This document shows positions 16,444 through 26,761 of a stretch of DNA of 64,000 nt, one piece after another; the stretch's first letter is position 1; every line of letters starts with the position of its first letter. Origin of the DNA: Leucobacter viscericola. GTDB lineage: Bacteria; Actinomycetota; Actinomycetes; Actinomycetales; Microbacteriaceae. The stretch covers positions 1,054,001 through 1,118,000 of the forward strand of contig NZ_CP049863.1 in NCBI RefSeq assembly GCF_011299575.1. The letters are read 5' to 3'. The notes under the pieces were generated by a model. It worked only from the letters and a program-made list of their open reading frames with translations, had not been told where the DNA came from and did no database searches. The position numbers were made by a program, and so were the translations under genes.

Positions 16444-17940
16444 GTGACCACGACCAACACCGGTCGCAACGACGCGATCGCAACCCCCAATACCGACTCG
16501 CACGAGGGTCAAGGATCCTCTGACGCCCCGCAAGACGGCGGCCTCAAGCGGGGCCTCTCCTCACGCCATATCCGCTTCATGGCGCTCGGCTCGGCCATCG
16601 GCACGGGCCTGTTCATGGGCTCCTCCGGGGCGATCCAGACCGCGGGGCCCGCGGTGCTGCTCGCCTACATCATCGGCGGCGCCGCCGTCTTTATGGTGAT
16701 GCGCGCGCTCGGTGAAATGATCGTGCGTCACCCGGTGTCTGGCTCTTTCGGGCAGTACGCCTCGCGCTACATCCACCCCTTCGCGGGCTTTCTGGTCGGC
16801 TGGACCTTCGCATTTGAGATGTTTCTCGTTGCTGTGTTCGACGCGACCGCCATCGGCGTCTACATGGGGTTCTGGTTTCCGCAGGTGTCGCAGTGGGTGT
16901 GGGTGCTAGCGGTGGTGTTCTTCATCGCGGCCATCAATATGGTCGGCGTGAAGGTGTTCGGCGAACTTGAGTTCTGGTTTGCCCTCATCAAAATCGTCGC
17001 CATCATCGCGCTCATTGCCGCAGGTGTGGCGGTCATCCTCTTTGGCTTTGGCATTGCCGGTCACGAGGACATGGGTCCGCAGAACCTTGTGGATCACGGT
17101 GGCTTCATGCCCAACGGCATCTGGGGTCTGCTCGCGTCATTCACCATCGTCATGTTTGCGTTTGGTGGCATCGAGATTATTGGCGTGACTGCAGGCGAGG
17201 CACAAAACCCCAAGAAGGTCATCCCGAAGGCGATCAACTCGGTTCCGATCCGCATCCTGCTCTTCTACGTACTCACGCTCGGTGTCATCATGATGATTCA
17301 GCCGTGGACCGACATTACCGGCGCCACAAGCCCGTTTGTGTCGATCTTCGAGTCGCTCGGCTTCCAGGCTGCAGCCGCGGTCTTCAATGTGATCCTCATC
17401 ACCGCCGCACTCTCGGCCATGAACGCCGACATCTTCGGGGCAGGTCGCATGATCCACGGCCTCGCTGAGCAGGGCCAGGCTCCGAAGTCGTTCATCAAAA
17501 CAACACGCAACGGTGTGCCAATCATGACCGTCATCAGCATGATCGTTGCTCTCCTGATCGGGGTAGTGCTCAACTTCTTCTACCCCGACCAGGTGCTCTT
17601 TTTGCTCGGTGCACTCGCAACGTTTGCGACCGTGATGGTGTGGCTCGTGATCTTGGTCGCCCACATTCGCATGAAGCGCGAGATTGCTCGCGAACAGCGC
17701 CTGCCGAGTGAGTTCCCCGTGCCACTGTGGCCTGTTGCCTCGTACCTGACCGTCGGCTTCATTCTCTTTGTGATTGTGATGGTGGGCATCGTGCCAGACT
17801 CCCGGCCCGCGCTCTGGGTGGGACTCATCTGGGTCGTGATTCTCACCCTGTGTTACTTCGGCCTTATTCGCGGCCAGGGTCGCAAGCCGCACTACCTCGT
17901 TGACCAGACGGAACCGATCTCGGTGCTGCCCGCCCGCTGA
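16444..17940 (+). CDS. Amino-acid permease (APC/AAT family), probable histidine transporter
   Basis: 498-residue membrane protein, about 12 helices, with the APC N-terminal signature [41 protein letters not shown] and [21 protein letters not shown] hydrophilic N-terminal extension of about 35 residues precedes helix 1. GTG start with GAAAGG upstream. Its place directly after hutG suggests histidine uptake (HutT/ProY-like); that specificity is inference. A strong hairpin at 18014 ends the transcript. Confidence 0.92.
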   Translation: MTTTNTGRNDAIATPNTDSHEGQGSSDAPQDGGLKRGLSSRHIRFMALGSAIGTGLFMGSSGAIQTAGPAVLLAYIIGGAAVFMVMRALGEMIVRHPVSGSFGQYASRYIHPFAGFLVGWTFAFEMFLVAVFDATAIGVYMGFWFPQVSQWVWVLAVVFFIAAINMVGVKVFGELEFWFALIKIVAIIALIAAGVAVILFGFGIAGHEDMGPQNLVDHGGFMPNGIWGLLASFTIVMFAFGGIEIIGVTAGEAQNPKKVIPKAINSVPIRILLFYVLTLGVIMMIQPWTDITGATSPFVSIFESLGFQAAAAVFNVILITAALSAMNADIFGAGRMIHGLAEQGQAPKSFIKTTRNGVPIMTVISMIVALLIGVVLNFFYPDQVLFLLGALATFATVMVWLVILVAHIRMKREIAREQRLPSEFPVPLWPVASYLTVGFILFVIVMVGIVPDSRPALWVGLIWVVILTLCYFGLIRGQGRKPHYLVDQTEPISVLPAR

Positions 17941-18013
17941 TCTCTCCCCTCGCCCCGCACCCGCACCCCCAAGCGCAAGCGTTCGCGCACGCGCACGCGC
18001 CGCCACCCGTGGG

Positions 18014-18063
18014 GTGAACGCAAATTGCCCTTATGGTCGCACATAAGGGCAATTTGCGTTCAC
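18014..18063. terminator. Bidirectional terminator-like hairpin, GTGAACGC-type
   Basis: Perfect 22-bp arms (18014-18035 and 18042-18063; left arm begins GTGAACGCAAATTGCCCTTA) with a 6-nt loop GTCGCA, between convergent permease genes. There is no T-run. The outer bases GGTGAACGCA are shared with the hairpin at 25327 while the inner stem differs. Confidence 0.7.
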
Positions 18064-18116
18064 TCGAGCGGGTGAGCGAGCGAACGAACGAGCAAGCAAG
18101 CGACAAGGCTTCCCCG

Positions 18117-19502
18117 TCACACCACTTCTTGAAGTGCGGCAGCCTTGCGCCGGCGCAGTATGAAGTACGCGATCAGCGTCAGTAGCAGGCACGGGAGGCC
18201 AAAGATGAGCGTCGCCCGAAACTGCTCAGTGAACAGTGTCGACACCATAATCGCGATCATGAGTACTGCGCCGAGCACTGCTCCGATGCGGGATCCCCGA
18301 ATCTTGTAGCCGAGGGTCTCGCCGTCGGCCGCGATTTTGCGGCGAAACCAGATGTGGGTCACAAAGATCATGAACCAGGTGAAGAGCGCCCCAAACATCG
18401 AGATGGCGAGCATCATGGCGAAGGCATCACCCGGAATCAGCAGGTAGACGACGGTCGCGACCGCGATCCCCGCGCTTGAGAGGATGAGGGCGTTCAGCGG
18501 GGCGCCGTTCGCGCGCACCTTGCCGAAGACCTTCGGGGCCTCCCCAGCACGCGACAGCGAGAACATCATGCGCGTCGAGATGTAGAGCTGACTGTTCATT
18601 GCCGACAGCGCCGCGACGATCACCACGAAGTTGAGGATCGAGTCAGCGTATGGGATCCCGATCACCTGCATCACGGTCACAAAAGGGCTGCCGCCCGCGA
18701 GAATCTCAGAGACCGGTGCGATAGAAACGATGAGCGTCAGCGTCAAGAAGTAGAACACCAGCAGCCGGAACATCGTCGCCTTGAACGCCTTCTTCACGGC
18801 CTTCTCGGGCTCTTTCGCCTCGCCCGCAGCAATCGCGATCATCTCGATGCTGAGGTAGCTGAAGATCGAGACGATCACGGCAAACCACATGCCGGAGAGC
18901 CCGTTGGGCATGAAGCCACCCTCGGCGGTCCAGTTCTTCACCCCGTAATCCTGGTTTCCGGAGAAGAACACCAGCCAGGCGGCCACCACCACAAAGGCGA
19001 GGATCGCAAACACCTTCGTCGCCGAGAACCAGTACTCGAGCGTGCCGAAGCTCTTGACGTTCATCGCGTTCACGCCGATCAGCGCACCCGCAAAGAACAG
19101 CACCCACACCAGGGGCGGTACTCCGGGGAACCAGAACTGCATGTACTCGCCGATGGCAGTCACCTCGGTGCCAACCGCGAGCACGATGCAGATCCAGTAC
19201 ATGTAGCGCGTCAAGAAGCCGTAGAGCGGCCCTAGGTAGTGCTCGGCGTAGGCACCGAATGACCCCGAGATGGGGTGCCGCACGGTCATCTCGGCGAGCG
19301 CCGCCATCAGCATGAGCGCGATCGCACCGCCGATGAGGTAGCTAATAATGACACTCGGGCCAGCGAACCCAATCGCAAATTTGCTGCCGAGAAACAGGCC
19401 CGTGCCGATCGCACCTCCCAGGGCGATCATGCCGAGCTGTCCGGCGGTCAGAGTCTTCTTCAGACCGATCTCTCGGGTCTGAATGTCTGAGAATTCAGCC
19501 AT
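18117..19502 (-). CDS. Amino-acid permease (APC family), kyn operon
   Basis: 461 residues, about 12 helices, APC signature LTAGQLGMIALGGAIGTGLFLGS and LAEMTVRHPISGSFGAYAEHYLGPLYG. It follows kynU and kynB on the same strand (58 bp after kynU), so it is likely the aromatic amino-acid or kynurenine uptake component of that operon; specificity is inferred from context. The charged C-terminal tail (FILRRRKAAALQ) is cytoplasmic. Confidence 0.92.
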   Translation of the reverse strand: MAEFSDIQTREIGLKKTLTAGQLGMIALGGAIGTGLFLGSKFAIGFAGPSVIISYLIGGAIALMLMAALAEMTVRHPISGSFGAYAEHYLGPLYGFLTRYMYWICIVLAVGTEVTAIGEYMQFWFPGVPPLVWVLFFAGALIGVNAMNVKSFGTLEYWFSATKVFAILAFVVVAAWLVFFSGNQDYGVKNWTAEGGFMPNGLSGMWFAVIVSIFSYLSIEMIAIAAGEAKEPEKAVKKAFKATMFRLLVFYFLTLTLIVSIAPVSEILAGGSPFVTVMQVIGIPYADSILNFVVIVAALSAMNSQLYISTRMMFSLSRAGEAPKVFGKVRANGAPLNALILSSAGIAVATVVYLLIPGDAFAMMLAISMFGALFTWFMIFVTHIWFRRKIAADGETLGYKIRGSRIGAVLGAVLMIAIMVSTLFTEQFRATLIFGLPCLLLTLIAYFILRRRKAAALQEVV

Positions 19503-19559
19503 GTCAGAGTCCTCTCTGTTTGCGTCTTTGCAATGGGGGTTGTGGGAAGGGAGGCAGGT

Positions 19560-20837
19560 CTAGGTGACCGCGCCGCGGAGTTGGAACTCGGGGTTGTTCC
19601 AGGGTTCTTCAGCGAGCACCTGTCGGAGCGTTTCAACCGCGTCCCAGATGTCTGCGTAACCGAGATAGAGCGGCGTGACACCGAAGCGCAGCACCTCGGG
19701 CTCGCGGTAGTCACCGATCACACCGCGCGCGATCAGCGCCTGCATCACGGCGTAACCTTCGGGGTGCTGGAAGCTCACGTGGCTGCCGCGCTCCGCGTGG
19801 TCGCGCGGTGTGATCAGGGTGAGCGAGCTGTTCGGGATCCGCTCCTCCACCAGCTGAATGAACAGCGAGGTGAGCTCAAGCGACTTTGCACGCAGCGCCG
19901 CTTCGTCGACGCTGAGGGCGATGTCGATGCCGACCTCCATCGTGGCGAGCGAGATGATCGGCTGTGTGCCCGTCAGAAACTTGCGGCCGGTCTGGGCGGG
20001 CGCAAAACTCTCGGCCATGTCGAAGGGCCTGGCGTGGCCCCACCAGCCTGAAAGCGGTTGTTTTGCCCGCGCAAGGTGACGATCAGCCACCCACACGAAC
20101 GCGGGCGAGCCGGGGCCTCCGTTCAGGTACTTGTAGGTGCAGCCGACCGCGAAGTCGGCGTTGGCCTCGTCGAGGGCGACGGGCACGGCACCCGCCGAGT
20201 GGCAGAGATCCCAGATTACGAGCGCACCCGCGGCGTGCACCTGCGCGGTCACCGTCGGCAGATCCCAGATGCGGCCTGTGCGGTAGTTGGCGTGTGTCAG
20301 CAGCACGACAGCAACGTCGTCGCCGAGCGCGGCCTCGAGCGTGAGTTGCTCGTCGATGAGCCGCAGCTCGTAGCCGCGATCGAGCAGCTCGATCATGCCC
20401 TCAACGACGTAGAGGTCACTCGGAAAGTTCTCGCGCTCAGAGATGATCACGCGGCGATCGGGGTGATCCTCGCGCTGCATGTCGAGTGCGGCGCCGAGCG
20501 CCTTAAACACGTTGATCGAGGTGGTGTCGGTCGCGACGCACTCCCCCGCGGTTCCACCGATGAGGCGGGCGAGTTTGTCGCCGATCCTCACCGGCAGATC
20601 GAACCAGTGATAAGTGTTCCAGCTGCGCACGAGGCCCTCGCCCCACTCTTCCGCGATAACCTGCGCCGCGCGAGCGGGCGCGTCTTTCGGCAGCACCCCG
20701 AGCGAGTTGCCGTCAAGGTAGATGACCCCCTCGGGCAGGCTGAAGCGGTCGCGGTACTGCGCGAGCGGATCGTTGCGGTCTGCGGCTACGCAGCCTTCGC
20801 GGTTCTGGATCTGGGTCTGGGTTTGAGTCTCGGTCAT
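19560..20837 (-). CDS. kynU: Kynureninase
   Basis: 425-residue PLP enzyme cleaving kynurenine to anthranilate and alanine. Motifs: [25 protein letters not shown], and the PLP lysine region [19 protein letters not shown]; the end [19 protein letters not shown] is typical. The start at 20837 is set by AAGGAAA about 7 nt upstream; a longer in-frame extension lacks sense and would cover the kynB end. Residues about 3-10 are a TQTQTQ tract. A tryptophan 2,3-dioxygenase gene is not adjacent. Confidence 0.95.
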   Translation of the reverse strand: MTETQTQTQIQNREGCVAADRNDPLAQYRDRFSLPEGVIYLDGNSLGVLPKDAPARAAQVIAEEWGEGLVRSWNTYHWFDLPVRIGDKLARLIGGTAGECVATDTTSINVFKALGAALDMQREDHPDRRVIISERENFPSDLYVVEGMIELLDRGYELRLIDEQLTLEAALGDDVAVVLLTHANYRTGRIWDLPTVTAQVHAAGALVIWDLCHSAGAVPVALDEANADFAVGCTYKYLNGGPGSPAFVWVADRHLARAKQPLSGWWGHARPFDMAESFAPAQTGRKFLTGTQPIISLATMEVGIDIALSVDEAALRAKSLELTSLFIQLVEERIPNSSLTLITPRDHAERGSHVSFQHPEGYAVMQALIARGVIGDYREPEVLRFGVTPLYLGYADIWDAVETLRQVLAEEPWNNPEFQLRGAVT

Positions 20838-20881
20838 GGTGTTTCCTTGCGAATCGATTCGGGGTGAGGTGAGTGCAAAAG

Positions 20882-21553
20882 TCAGTCGGCATAGCCGAGC
20901 ACGGCGCGCACAGGGGCCGCGTCGGCTCCGCGCCACGGGATCGGCAGCGCAGTGAGTTGGGCGATCCCCTCCTCGGCGTGGGAGAGGTCGAGGCCCTCCA
21001 GCATCACAACGCCCGCGTCAATGGCGGCGTGGTGCGCTGGCAGCTCGGTGCTGCGCTCGGGGTCAAAGGAGGCAAGGTCGAGGCCCAAGAGGCGGCCGCC
21101 CTGTTCTCCGAACCAGCGAACGAGTTCGGGATCAATGCCGGGCGTCTGCGGATCCCACACCGTCATTGGAGCCGCGCGGTGGCGCAGCAACAAGCGCTCA
21201 ATTGGGCCGCACTCAAGGTCTTGCTCCGACAGCTTCGCGATCCGCGTCCACACCTCGGCAGCAGGCGCGTACCCGTGGGGCTGAGAGCCGCGCTCAAGCA
21301 ACCCCGACACGTCGACAACCAGACACTTGCCAAGGCAGGCATCGATCGGGGTGCTCTCGACGCTCGGAGCCCCCTCGCGCACGTGAGAGGGAGCGTCGAT
21401 GTGCGCCCCGATGTGCGTTGTTATTGTGACGGTGCTTACGGAGACAGAGTCGCCTGAAGAGAGGTTCCAGCGGGGATCTCGCTGAAACCCCTGGTCTCCG
21501 GGCCAGACGGCGGTGCCAGCCTCAATCTGCGGGCTGATATCGATGTAGCGCAC
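20882..21553 (-). CDS. kynB: N-formylkynurenine formamidase (cyclase family)
   Basis: 223 residues from GTG 21553, preceded by AAGGGAAG, giving the usual start MRYIDISP. Metal-dependent cyclase fold with metal site [11 protein letters not shown] and C-terminal [10 protein letters not shown] ... [23 protein letters not shown]. Hydrolyses N-formylkynurenine to kynurenine. First gene of the kynB-kynU-permease operon, 44 bp before kynU and divergent from an Lrp-type regulator. An ATG at 21592 is possible but gives an atypical N-terminus. Confidence 0.92.
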   Translation of the reverse strand: MRYIDISPQIEAGTAVWPGDQGFQRDPRWNLSSGDSVSVSTVTITTHIGAHIDAPSHVREGAPSVESTPIDACLGKCLVVDVSGLLERGSQPHGYAPAAEVWTRIAKLSEQDLECGPIERLLLRHRAAPMTVWDPQTPGIDPELVRWFGEQGGRLLGLDLASFDPERSTELPAHHAAIDAGVVMLEGLDLSHAEEGIAQLTALPIPWRGADAAPVRAVLGYAD

Positions 21554-21610
21554 CAAGCTTCCCTTCGTCGCGAACAAGCATGCAGCGTTCATTGTGGCAA
21601 GATTGTCGAG

Positions 21611-21636
21611 ACTGAAGGCATCTTTTCGGATTCAGT
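21611..21636. promoter_or_regulatory. Putative Lrp-type operator in the kyn/lrp divergent region
   Basis: ACTGAA (21611-21616) and TTCAGT (21631-21636) form an inverted repeat with a 14-bp AT-richer spacer, between divergent kynB and the Lrp gene. A further TATTCAG lies at about 21660. Lrp-family regulators commonly bind such dyads. Confidence 0.35.
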
Positions 21637-21696
21637 ACGCACAGATGCACCAAAACTGGATATTCAGCGAAACCCTCGACCTGAAACGAGTCTCCC

Positions 21697-22170
21697 TTGG
21701 AAACACTTCAGCTGTCAGACATCGACCGCCGCATCGTCGCCGCGCTCGCGCAGTTCGGGCGCATTCCCTACAAAGAACTCGCCGCAGAGGTTGGTATTCC
21801 AACCTCCACCTGCCACGGCCGCGTGCGCGCGCTCGAGGAGCGCGGTGTGATCCGCGGGTACCGCGCTGACATTTCACCCGAGGCAATCGGGCAGAGTGTG
21901 AGCGCGCTCATCATGCTTCGTGTGCACAGCCACCAGCGGGATCGGGTGCCGACGCTCACCTCGCAGTTGCAGCACATTCCCGGCGTGCAGCAGGTGTTTC
22001 TCATCGGTGGCGACAAAGACCTGGTGGTGCACGTCGCGTGCGAGAGCGTGCCTGCGCTACGCACTCTTATTGCCGAACACTTCGGATCCAACTCAGCGCT
22101 CGCACAAACCCAGACCCAGATCGTGTTCGAGCACCTGCCCGGCCTGACGCCGCTCTCGGACGCGGTCTGA
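21697..22170 (+). CDS. Lrp/AsnC family transcriptional regulator
   Basis: 157 residues: N-terminal HTH (LSDIDRRIVAALAQFGRIPYKELAAEVGIPTSTCHGRVRALEERGVIRGY) and a C-terminal RAM/AsnC effector domain (ALIMLRVHSHQRDRVPTLTSQLQHIPGVQQVFLIGGDKDLVVHV). TTG start (METLQLSD); no upstream in-frame ATG. Divergent from the kyn operon, so probably its regulator with tryptophan or kynurenine as effector (inference). Confidence 0.92.
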   Translation: METLQLSDIDRRIVAALAQFGRIPYKELAAEVGIPTSTCHGRVRALEERGVIRGYRADISPEAIGQSVSALIMLRVHSHQRDRVPTLTSQLQHIPGVQQVFLIGGDKDLVVHVACESVPALRTLIAEHFGSNSALAQTQTQIVFEHLPGLTPLSDAV

Positions 22171-22171
22171 G

Positions 22172-22882
22172 CTACACGCGCCAGTCGACCGGCGAGGCTC
22201 CCTGTGCTTCAAGCGCCGAGTTTGCGCGACTGAAGGGACGCGATCCGAAAAAGCCGCGCGATGCCGAAAGTGGCGAGGGGTGCGGGCTTTCAATGCGTGG
22301 AATCTCGTTGCCGGTCGCAGGGTCTCGCAGCATCGGCGCGAGGGATCGCGCGTCGTTGCCCCACAGAATCGCAACGAGCGGGCCCCCACGGGCCACGAGC
22401 GAGCGAATAGCTAACTCGGTGAAGGCTTCCCACCCTTTACCGCGGTGCGATCCCGCATTACCCGCACGCACGGTCAACACCCTGTTGAGCAGCATCACAC
22501 CGTGGTCGGCCCAGGCGGTGAGGTCGCCGTGCGGGGCAGGCGGAATGCCGAGGTCGTCGTTCAGCTCGCGATAGATGTTCTGCAGGCTGCGCGGGATCGG
22601 GCGCACGTCTGGCGAGGTTGCAAACGAAAGTCCGATTGCGTGCCCGGGGGTGGGGTAAGGATCCTGCCCCACTATCAACACACGCACATCGGCGAGCGGC
22701 CGCTGAAACGCGGCGAGGATCCGATCCCCCGCCGGCAAAATCTGCTGGCCCGAAGCGCGCTCACTATTCAGAAACTGGCCGAGTGCCGCGAGCTGATCTC
22801 CCATGGGAGCGAGTGCCTCTGCCCAGTCGGCAGCGATGATTCCGTTCTCGGCCATCTCGCCGAGTGTCATTGCCACGGTCAC
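22172..22882 (-). CDS. ung: Uracil-DNA glycosylase (family 1)
   Basis: 236 residues. Water-activating loop [17 protein letters not shown] and the Leu/His loop [21 protein letters not shown] identify family 1 UDG, which removes uracil from DNA. The GTG start at 22882 overlaps the SDR stop (GTGA); ATG four codons later is an alternative. Cotranscribed with the SDR gene. It ends 2 bp after the convergent Lrp gene. Confidence 0.95.
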   Translation of the reverse strand: MTVAMTLGEMAENGIIAADWAEALAPMGDQLAALGQFLNSERASGQQILPAGDRILAAFQRPLADVRVLIVGQDPYPTPGHAIGLSFATSPDVRPIPRSLQNIYRELNDDLGIPPAPHGDLTAWADHGVMLLNRVLTVRAGNAGSHRGKGWEAFTELAIRSLVARGGPLVAILWGNDARSLAPMLRDPATGNEIPRIESPHPSPLSASRGFFGSRPFSRANSALEAQGASPVDWRV

Positions 22883-23646
22883 GCCTTTGGCACCAGCGGG
22901 CCGCGGTGCGTGTGGAACACACTCGACTGGGCAACTGGCCGCAGCACGATCAGATCCTGGTTCACGTGTGCGGGCTGCTCGAAAGCGCCAGCGATCACGG
23001 TCGCCACGTCTTCTGCCGTGAGGGGCGTGACGTCGACGTAGGGTTTCGCAGCGGCTTCCGCGTCGCCGCGCAGCCGTTTGAGTGTGAACTCTTCCGTGTG
23101 CACGAGCCCGGGGGCCACCTCCATCACACGGATTGGCTCACCCGCGAGCTCAAGCCGCAGCACATTGGTGACAGCGTGCGCGGCAAACTTCGCGGCGTTG
23201 TAACCTCCGCCGCCGGGGTAAGCGTCGTGCCCGGCTGTCGAGGTCAGGTTGAGGATCGAAGCTGAGCCGGTCTGGCCAGCACCCTCTCTCAGCACGGGCA
23301 GCATCGCGGCCGTGACCGTGCGCAGCCCGATGACGTTGACCTCAAACATTCTGCGCCAGTCATCGTTCGACGAGTGCTCCACGGAGTCCGCGCCGACCGC
23401 TCCACCCGCGTTGTTCACGAGGCCCGTGGCGCCGCCGGTCTCAGCAACTTCCGCGACCATCCGTGCAACCTGGGCCTCGTCGGTCACGTCACAGACGATG
23501 ATGTGGGCACCGGTCTCGGCGGCGAGCGCCCGCAGCCGATCCTCGCGGCGCGCAACCGCAACCGTCTGCCACCCGAGCTCCGCAAACCGCTTTACTGTTG
23601 CCGCTCCGATTCCAGAGCTCGCCCCGGTCACCACTACACGTTTCAT
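22879..23646 (-). CDS. Short-chain dehydrogenase/reductase
   Basis: 255-residue Rossmann enzyme: NAD(P)-binding TGASSGIG at residues 8-15, VNNAGGA, and catalytic YNAAK. The substrate is unknown; YdfG-like serine/3-hydroxy acid dehydrogenases are the closest type I recognise. Its stop overlaps the ung start, suggesting a two-gene operon. A 32-bp perfect inverted repeat lies upstream. Confidence 0.9.
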   Translation of the reverse strand: MKRVVVTGASSGIGAATVKRFAELGWQTVAVARREDRLRALAAETGAHIIVCDVTDEAQVARMVAEVAETGGATGLVNNAGGAVGADSVEHSSNDDWRRMFEVNVIGLRTVTAAMLPVLREGAGQTGSASILNLTSTAGHDAYPGGGGYNAAKFAAHAVTNVLRLELAGEPIRVMEVAPGLVHTEEFTLKRLRGDAEAAAKPYVDVTPLTAEDVATVIAGAFEQPAHVNQDLIVLRPVAQSSVFHTHRGPLVPKA

Positions 23647-23775
23647 TCTGCGCCTTCCGCTCAGCTTGGAGCTCTACATAACCGCGCCCGAGGTAGGGGC
23701 GTGGCTCACGCATTTCAGCATACGGGACCCCGTACATCTGCATGCTGTGCCCCATCCCGCGCTCCCCCTCCCTCC

Positions 23776-23850
23776 CCCACAAATCGGGTGTAGCCATATG
23801 AACAGTTCACCCCTCGCCAACTGTTCATATGGCTACACCCGATTTGTGGG
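23776..23850. repeat. 32-bp perfect inverted repeat in a divergent promoter region
   Basis: Arms 23776-23807 and 23819-23850 (left begins CCCACAAATCGGGTGTAGCC) with an 11-nt loop CACCCCTCGCC. It lies between the divergent SDR and metY genes, where a terminator is not expected. It could be a mobile palindromic repeat or a very long regulatory dyad. Confidence 0.75.
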
Positions 23851-23961
23851 GCTACAGTGTCTCCGAGAAAGTTACGCGTCGTGTCGCGCACCATTGCCAT
23901 TGTCGAAAGCGCTACGTACTCTCGATCTCAGCACCCGCCGCCACACCACCAAGGAGTTACC

Positions 23962-25290
23962 ATGACCGAGCAGACCGCATGGGGTTTTGAGACCAAGCAG
24001 ATTCACGCCGGGCAGCAGCCCGATCCCGTCACCGGGTCGCGCGCACTGCCGATCCACCAGACCTCTTCTTTTGTGTTTGATGACACGGATCAGGCCGCTA
24101 ACCGCTTTGCGCTCGCAGAGCTCGGCCCCATCTATACCCGCATCACCAACCCCACGCAGGCCGTAGCCGAGGAGCGCATCGCCGCGCTCGAGGGCGGCAC
24201 GGCAGCACTACTTCTCGCGAGCGGTCAGGCTGCCTCGACCTTCGCCGTGCTCAATATCGCAAACGCGGGCGACCACATCGTCTCCTCCAGCTCGATCTAC
24301 GGCGGAACCTACAACCTGTTTAAGTACACACTCGCGAAACTCGGTATTGAGGTCACGTTTGTGGAGGATCAGGATGATGCTTCTGCCTGGCAGCGCGCCG
24401 TTCGCCCGAACACAAAGCTCTTCTTCGCTGAGAGCATCGCAAACCCGCGCTCCAACATTCTCGACATTCGGGCCGTCGCCGACGTTGCTCACGAGAACGG
24501 GTTGCCCCTGATCGTCGATAACACCGTCGCGAGCCCCTACCTCGTACGCCCACTTGAGCACGGCGCCGACATCGTGCTGCACTCCGCCACGAAGTTCCTC
24601 GGCGGACACGGCACGACCCTCGGCGGTGTCATCGTTGACGGCGGCAAGTTCGAGTGGTCGAAGCACGTCGACAAGTTCCCGGGACTCACCGAGCCCGATC
24701 CCTCTTACAACGGTGTCAGCTACACGGGCGCCGTCGGCGACGGCATCGCCTACATCATCAAGGCGCGCGTGCAGTTGCTGCGCGACCTCGGCTCGGCCAT
24801 CGCCCCACTCAGCGCGTGGTTGCTCTTGCAGGGCATCGAGACACTGTCGCTGCGCATCGAGCGCCACGTGCAGAACGCGCAGGAGGTCGCCGAGTGGCTT
24901 GATTCCCACGACGACGTCGCCACCGTTTACTACTCGGGACTCCCCACGAGCCCCTGGTACGCGGCAGCAAACAAGTACACCCCCAAGGGTGTCGGTGCGG
25001 TGCTGTCATTCGAGTTGAAGGGTGGCGTTGACGCCGGTCGCGCGGTCGTCGAGAACGTCGAGCTCTTCAGCCACGTCGCGAACATCGGTGACGTGCGCAG
25101 CCTCATCATTCACCCGGCCTCGACCACCCACTCACAGCTCACCCCTGAGCAGCAGCTCACGGCGGGTGTCACCCCTGGCCTGGTGCGCCTCTCGGTGGGC
25201 CTCGAGCACATCGACGACATCAAGGCAGACCTGGAGAAGGGGTTCGCGGCGGCCCGCGAGGTCGTTGCGGCCTCGTCGGCGAGCGCCTAA
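23962..25290 (+). CDS. metY: O-acetylhomoserine sulfhydrylase (MetY)
   Basis: 442 residues from ATG 23962 with AAGGAG 6 nt upstream. Cys/Met-metabolism PLP family: [49 protein letters not shown], and the PLP lysine segment [16 protein letters not shown]. Converts O-acetylhomoserine and sulfide to homocysteine. MetX, which makes its substrate, follows 169 bp downstream. No SAM riboswitch is recognisable in the 111 bp before the start. Confidence 0.95.
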   Translation: MTEQTAWGFETKQIHAGQQPDPVTGSRALPIHQTSSFVFDDTDQAANRFALAELGPIYTRITNPTQAVAEERIAALEGGTAALLLASGQAASTFAVLNIANAGDHIVSSSSIYGGTYNLFKYTLAKLGIEVTFVEDQDDASAWQRAVRPNTKLFFAESIANPRSNILDIRAVADVAHENGLPLIVDNTVASPYLVRPLEHGADIVLHSATKFLGGHGTTLGGVIVDGGKFEWSKHVDKFPGLTEPDPSYNGVSYTGAVGDGIAYIIKARVQLLRDLGSAIAPLSAWLLLQGIETLSLRIERHVQNAQEVAEWLDSHDDVATVYYSGLPTSPWYAAANKYTPKGVGAVLSFELKGGVDAGRAVVENVELFSHVANIGDVRSLIIHPASTTHSQLTPEQQLTAGVTPGLVRLSVGLEHIDDIKADLEKGFAAAREVVAASSASA

Positions 25291-25326
25291 CCAGCGCCCG
25301 GCACTAGGCACCCCGTGCCCACCTCT

Positions 25327-25382
25327 GCGGTGAACGCATCTCAACCAAATGAGAATCCATAAGGTTGAGACGCGTTCACCGC
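25327..25382. repeat. Hairpin between metY and metX, GTGAACGC-type
   Basis: 20-bp arms (25327-25346 and 25363-25382; GCGGTGAACGC ... GCGTTCACCGC) with one mismatch and a 16-nt loop. The ends match the hairpin at 18014. It lies between two co-directional methionine genes, so it may reduce read-through into metX. Confidence 0.65.
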
Positions 25383-25459
25383 GGCACCTGAGGCAAGATA
25401 AGTCAGCACTTCTGTAACAAAACTCCGGCCGCTCCAAGAACCCGGCAGAATGAGGAGTT

Positions 25460-26665
25460 ATGGACTGGCAGACCCCTGAGGACTCGTTCCCCACCGATTT
25501 CATCACTGACGCGCAGTTGCGCGCGCTCATGGGCCGTCCGCCAATCTCGGGCGGGTGGCGCGACGGGGACCCCGTGGGTGAGCGCAAGTTCGTGAACATT
25601 GGCACGGTCACAACCGAGCAGGGTGAAGAGATTCCCAACACCCGCATCGCGTACGAGTCCTTCGGAGAACTCAACGAGCAGCGTGATAACGCCATCCTGG
25701 TCTTCCACGCACTCACCGGCGACAGCCACCTCATCGGCCCAGCGGGGCCGGGCCACCCCACCGACGGCTGGTGGACCGAGATCGTGGGGCCGGGCAAACC
25801 GCTCGACACCGATCGGTACTGCATTGTCGCCCCCAACGTGCTCGGTGGCTGTCAGGGATCAACCGGACCGGGGTCACTCTCCCCCGGCGGCCACGAGTGG
25901 GGTGGGAGTTTTCCGTACCTCACCGTCAGGGACCAGGTGGCGGCCGCAGCGCGATTTGCCACTGAGCTCGGGATCGACCGCTTCCACACCGTCATCGGCG
26001 GCTCGATGGGTGGCATGCACGCCCTTGAATGGGCGATCTCACACCCGGATCGTGTCGAGCGCCTCGCCGTCATCGCGGCGCCCCCGGTCACAACCGCGGA
26101 CCAGATAGGCCTCAACCTCGTGCAGCTTGAGGCCATCCGATCCGATCCTTATTACCACGGCGGTAACTACTACGACGCCCCAGACGGCACGGGCCCGCAC
26201 CACGGCCTCGCAACGGCGAGACGCCTTGCGCTTCTCAATTACCGCAGCAACACCGAACTCGACGATCGTTTCGGTCGCTCCTGGCAATCGGCGGTGAGCC
26301 CCCTCGGCAAGGGTGGCCGTTTCGCGGTTGAGTCCTATCTCGATTTCCACGGCAACAAGTTCACGAGGCGTTTCGATGCCAACAGCTACGTCACACTCGT
26401 GCAGGCGATGAACTCGCACGACGTGGGCCGTGGACGCGGCGGCGTGCGCGCTGCACTCTCCACGCTGCAGCTACCAACACTTGTGCTCGGGATCCCGAGC
26501 GATCGCCTGTTTACCCTTGAGGGGCAGGACGAAATTGCGCGGCACACGCCCGGCAGTCTCGACGGCGATCGAGCCACCCGCATCGACTCCCCGTTCGGCC
26601 ACGACGCGTTTCTTATCGAGTTTGCACTGGTTGGCGCGCAGCTCGAGCGGCTGCTCAAGCTGTAG
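25460..26665 (+). CDS. metX: Homoserine O-acetyltransferase
   Basis: 401-residue alpha/beta-hydrolase-fold enzyme making O-acetylhomoserine. Nucleophile elbow GGSMGGMHALEWA, NVLGGCQGSTGPGS, and the acid/His region SDRLFTLEGQ ... SPFGHDAFLIE. GAGGAG lies 7 nt before the ATG. Feeds MetY upstream. Confidence 0.96.
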   Translation: MDWQTPEDSFPTDFITDAQLRALMGRPPISGGWRDGDPVGERKFVNIGTVTTEQGEEIPNTRIAYESFGELNEQRDNAILVFHALTGDSHLIGPAGPGHPTDGWWTEIVGPGKPLDTDRYCIVAPNVLGGCQGSTGPGSLSPGGHEWGGSFPYLTVRDQVAAAARFATELGIDRFHTVIGGSMGGMHALEWAISHPDRVERLAVIAAPPVTTADQIGLNLVQLEAIRSDPYYHGGNYYDAPDGTGPHHGLATARRLALLNYRSNTELDDRFGRSWQSAVSPLGKGGRFAVESYLDFHGNKFTRRFDANSYVTLVQAMNSHDVGRGRGGVRAALSTLQLPTLVLGIPSDRLFTLEGQDEIARHTPGSLDGDRATRIDSPFGHDAFLIEFALVGAQLERLLKL

Positions 26666-26761
26666 GGATTTCTTCACCACCCGTCGTTCCCAACCGGCTC
26701 TCAATTTCCGGGCGTAGTGTGTGGGCTATACGCTCCCGCTCCCCCGCTCTGAGAGGCAGAA

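Noticed and set aside
21632..21886. Small Arg-rich frame opposite the Lrp gene start
   Set aside because: Overlaps a clear Lrp HTH coding region and lacks an RBS.
23851..23961. Possible SAM riboswitch before metY
   Set aside because: Only 111 bp between the palindrome and the start, and I could not fold a recognisable SAM-I, SAM-II or SAM-IV core.
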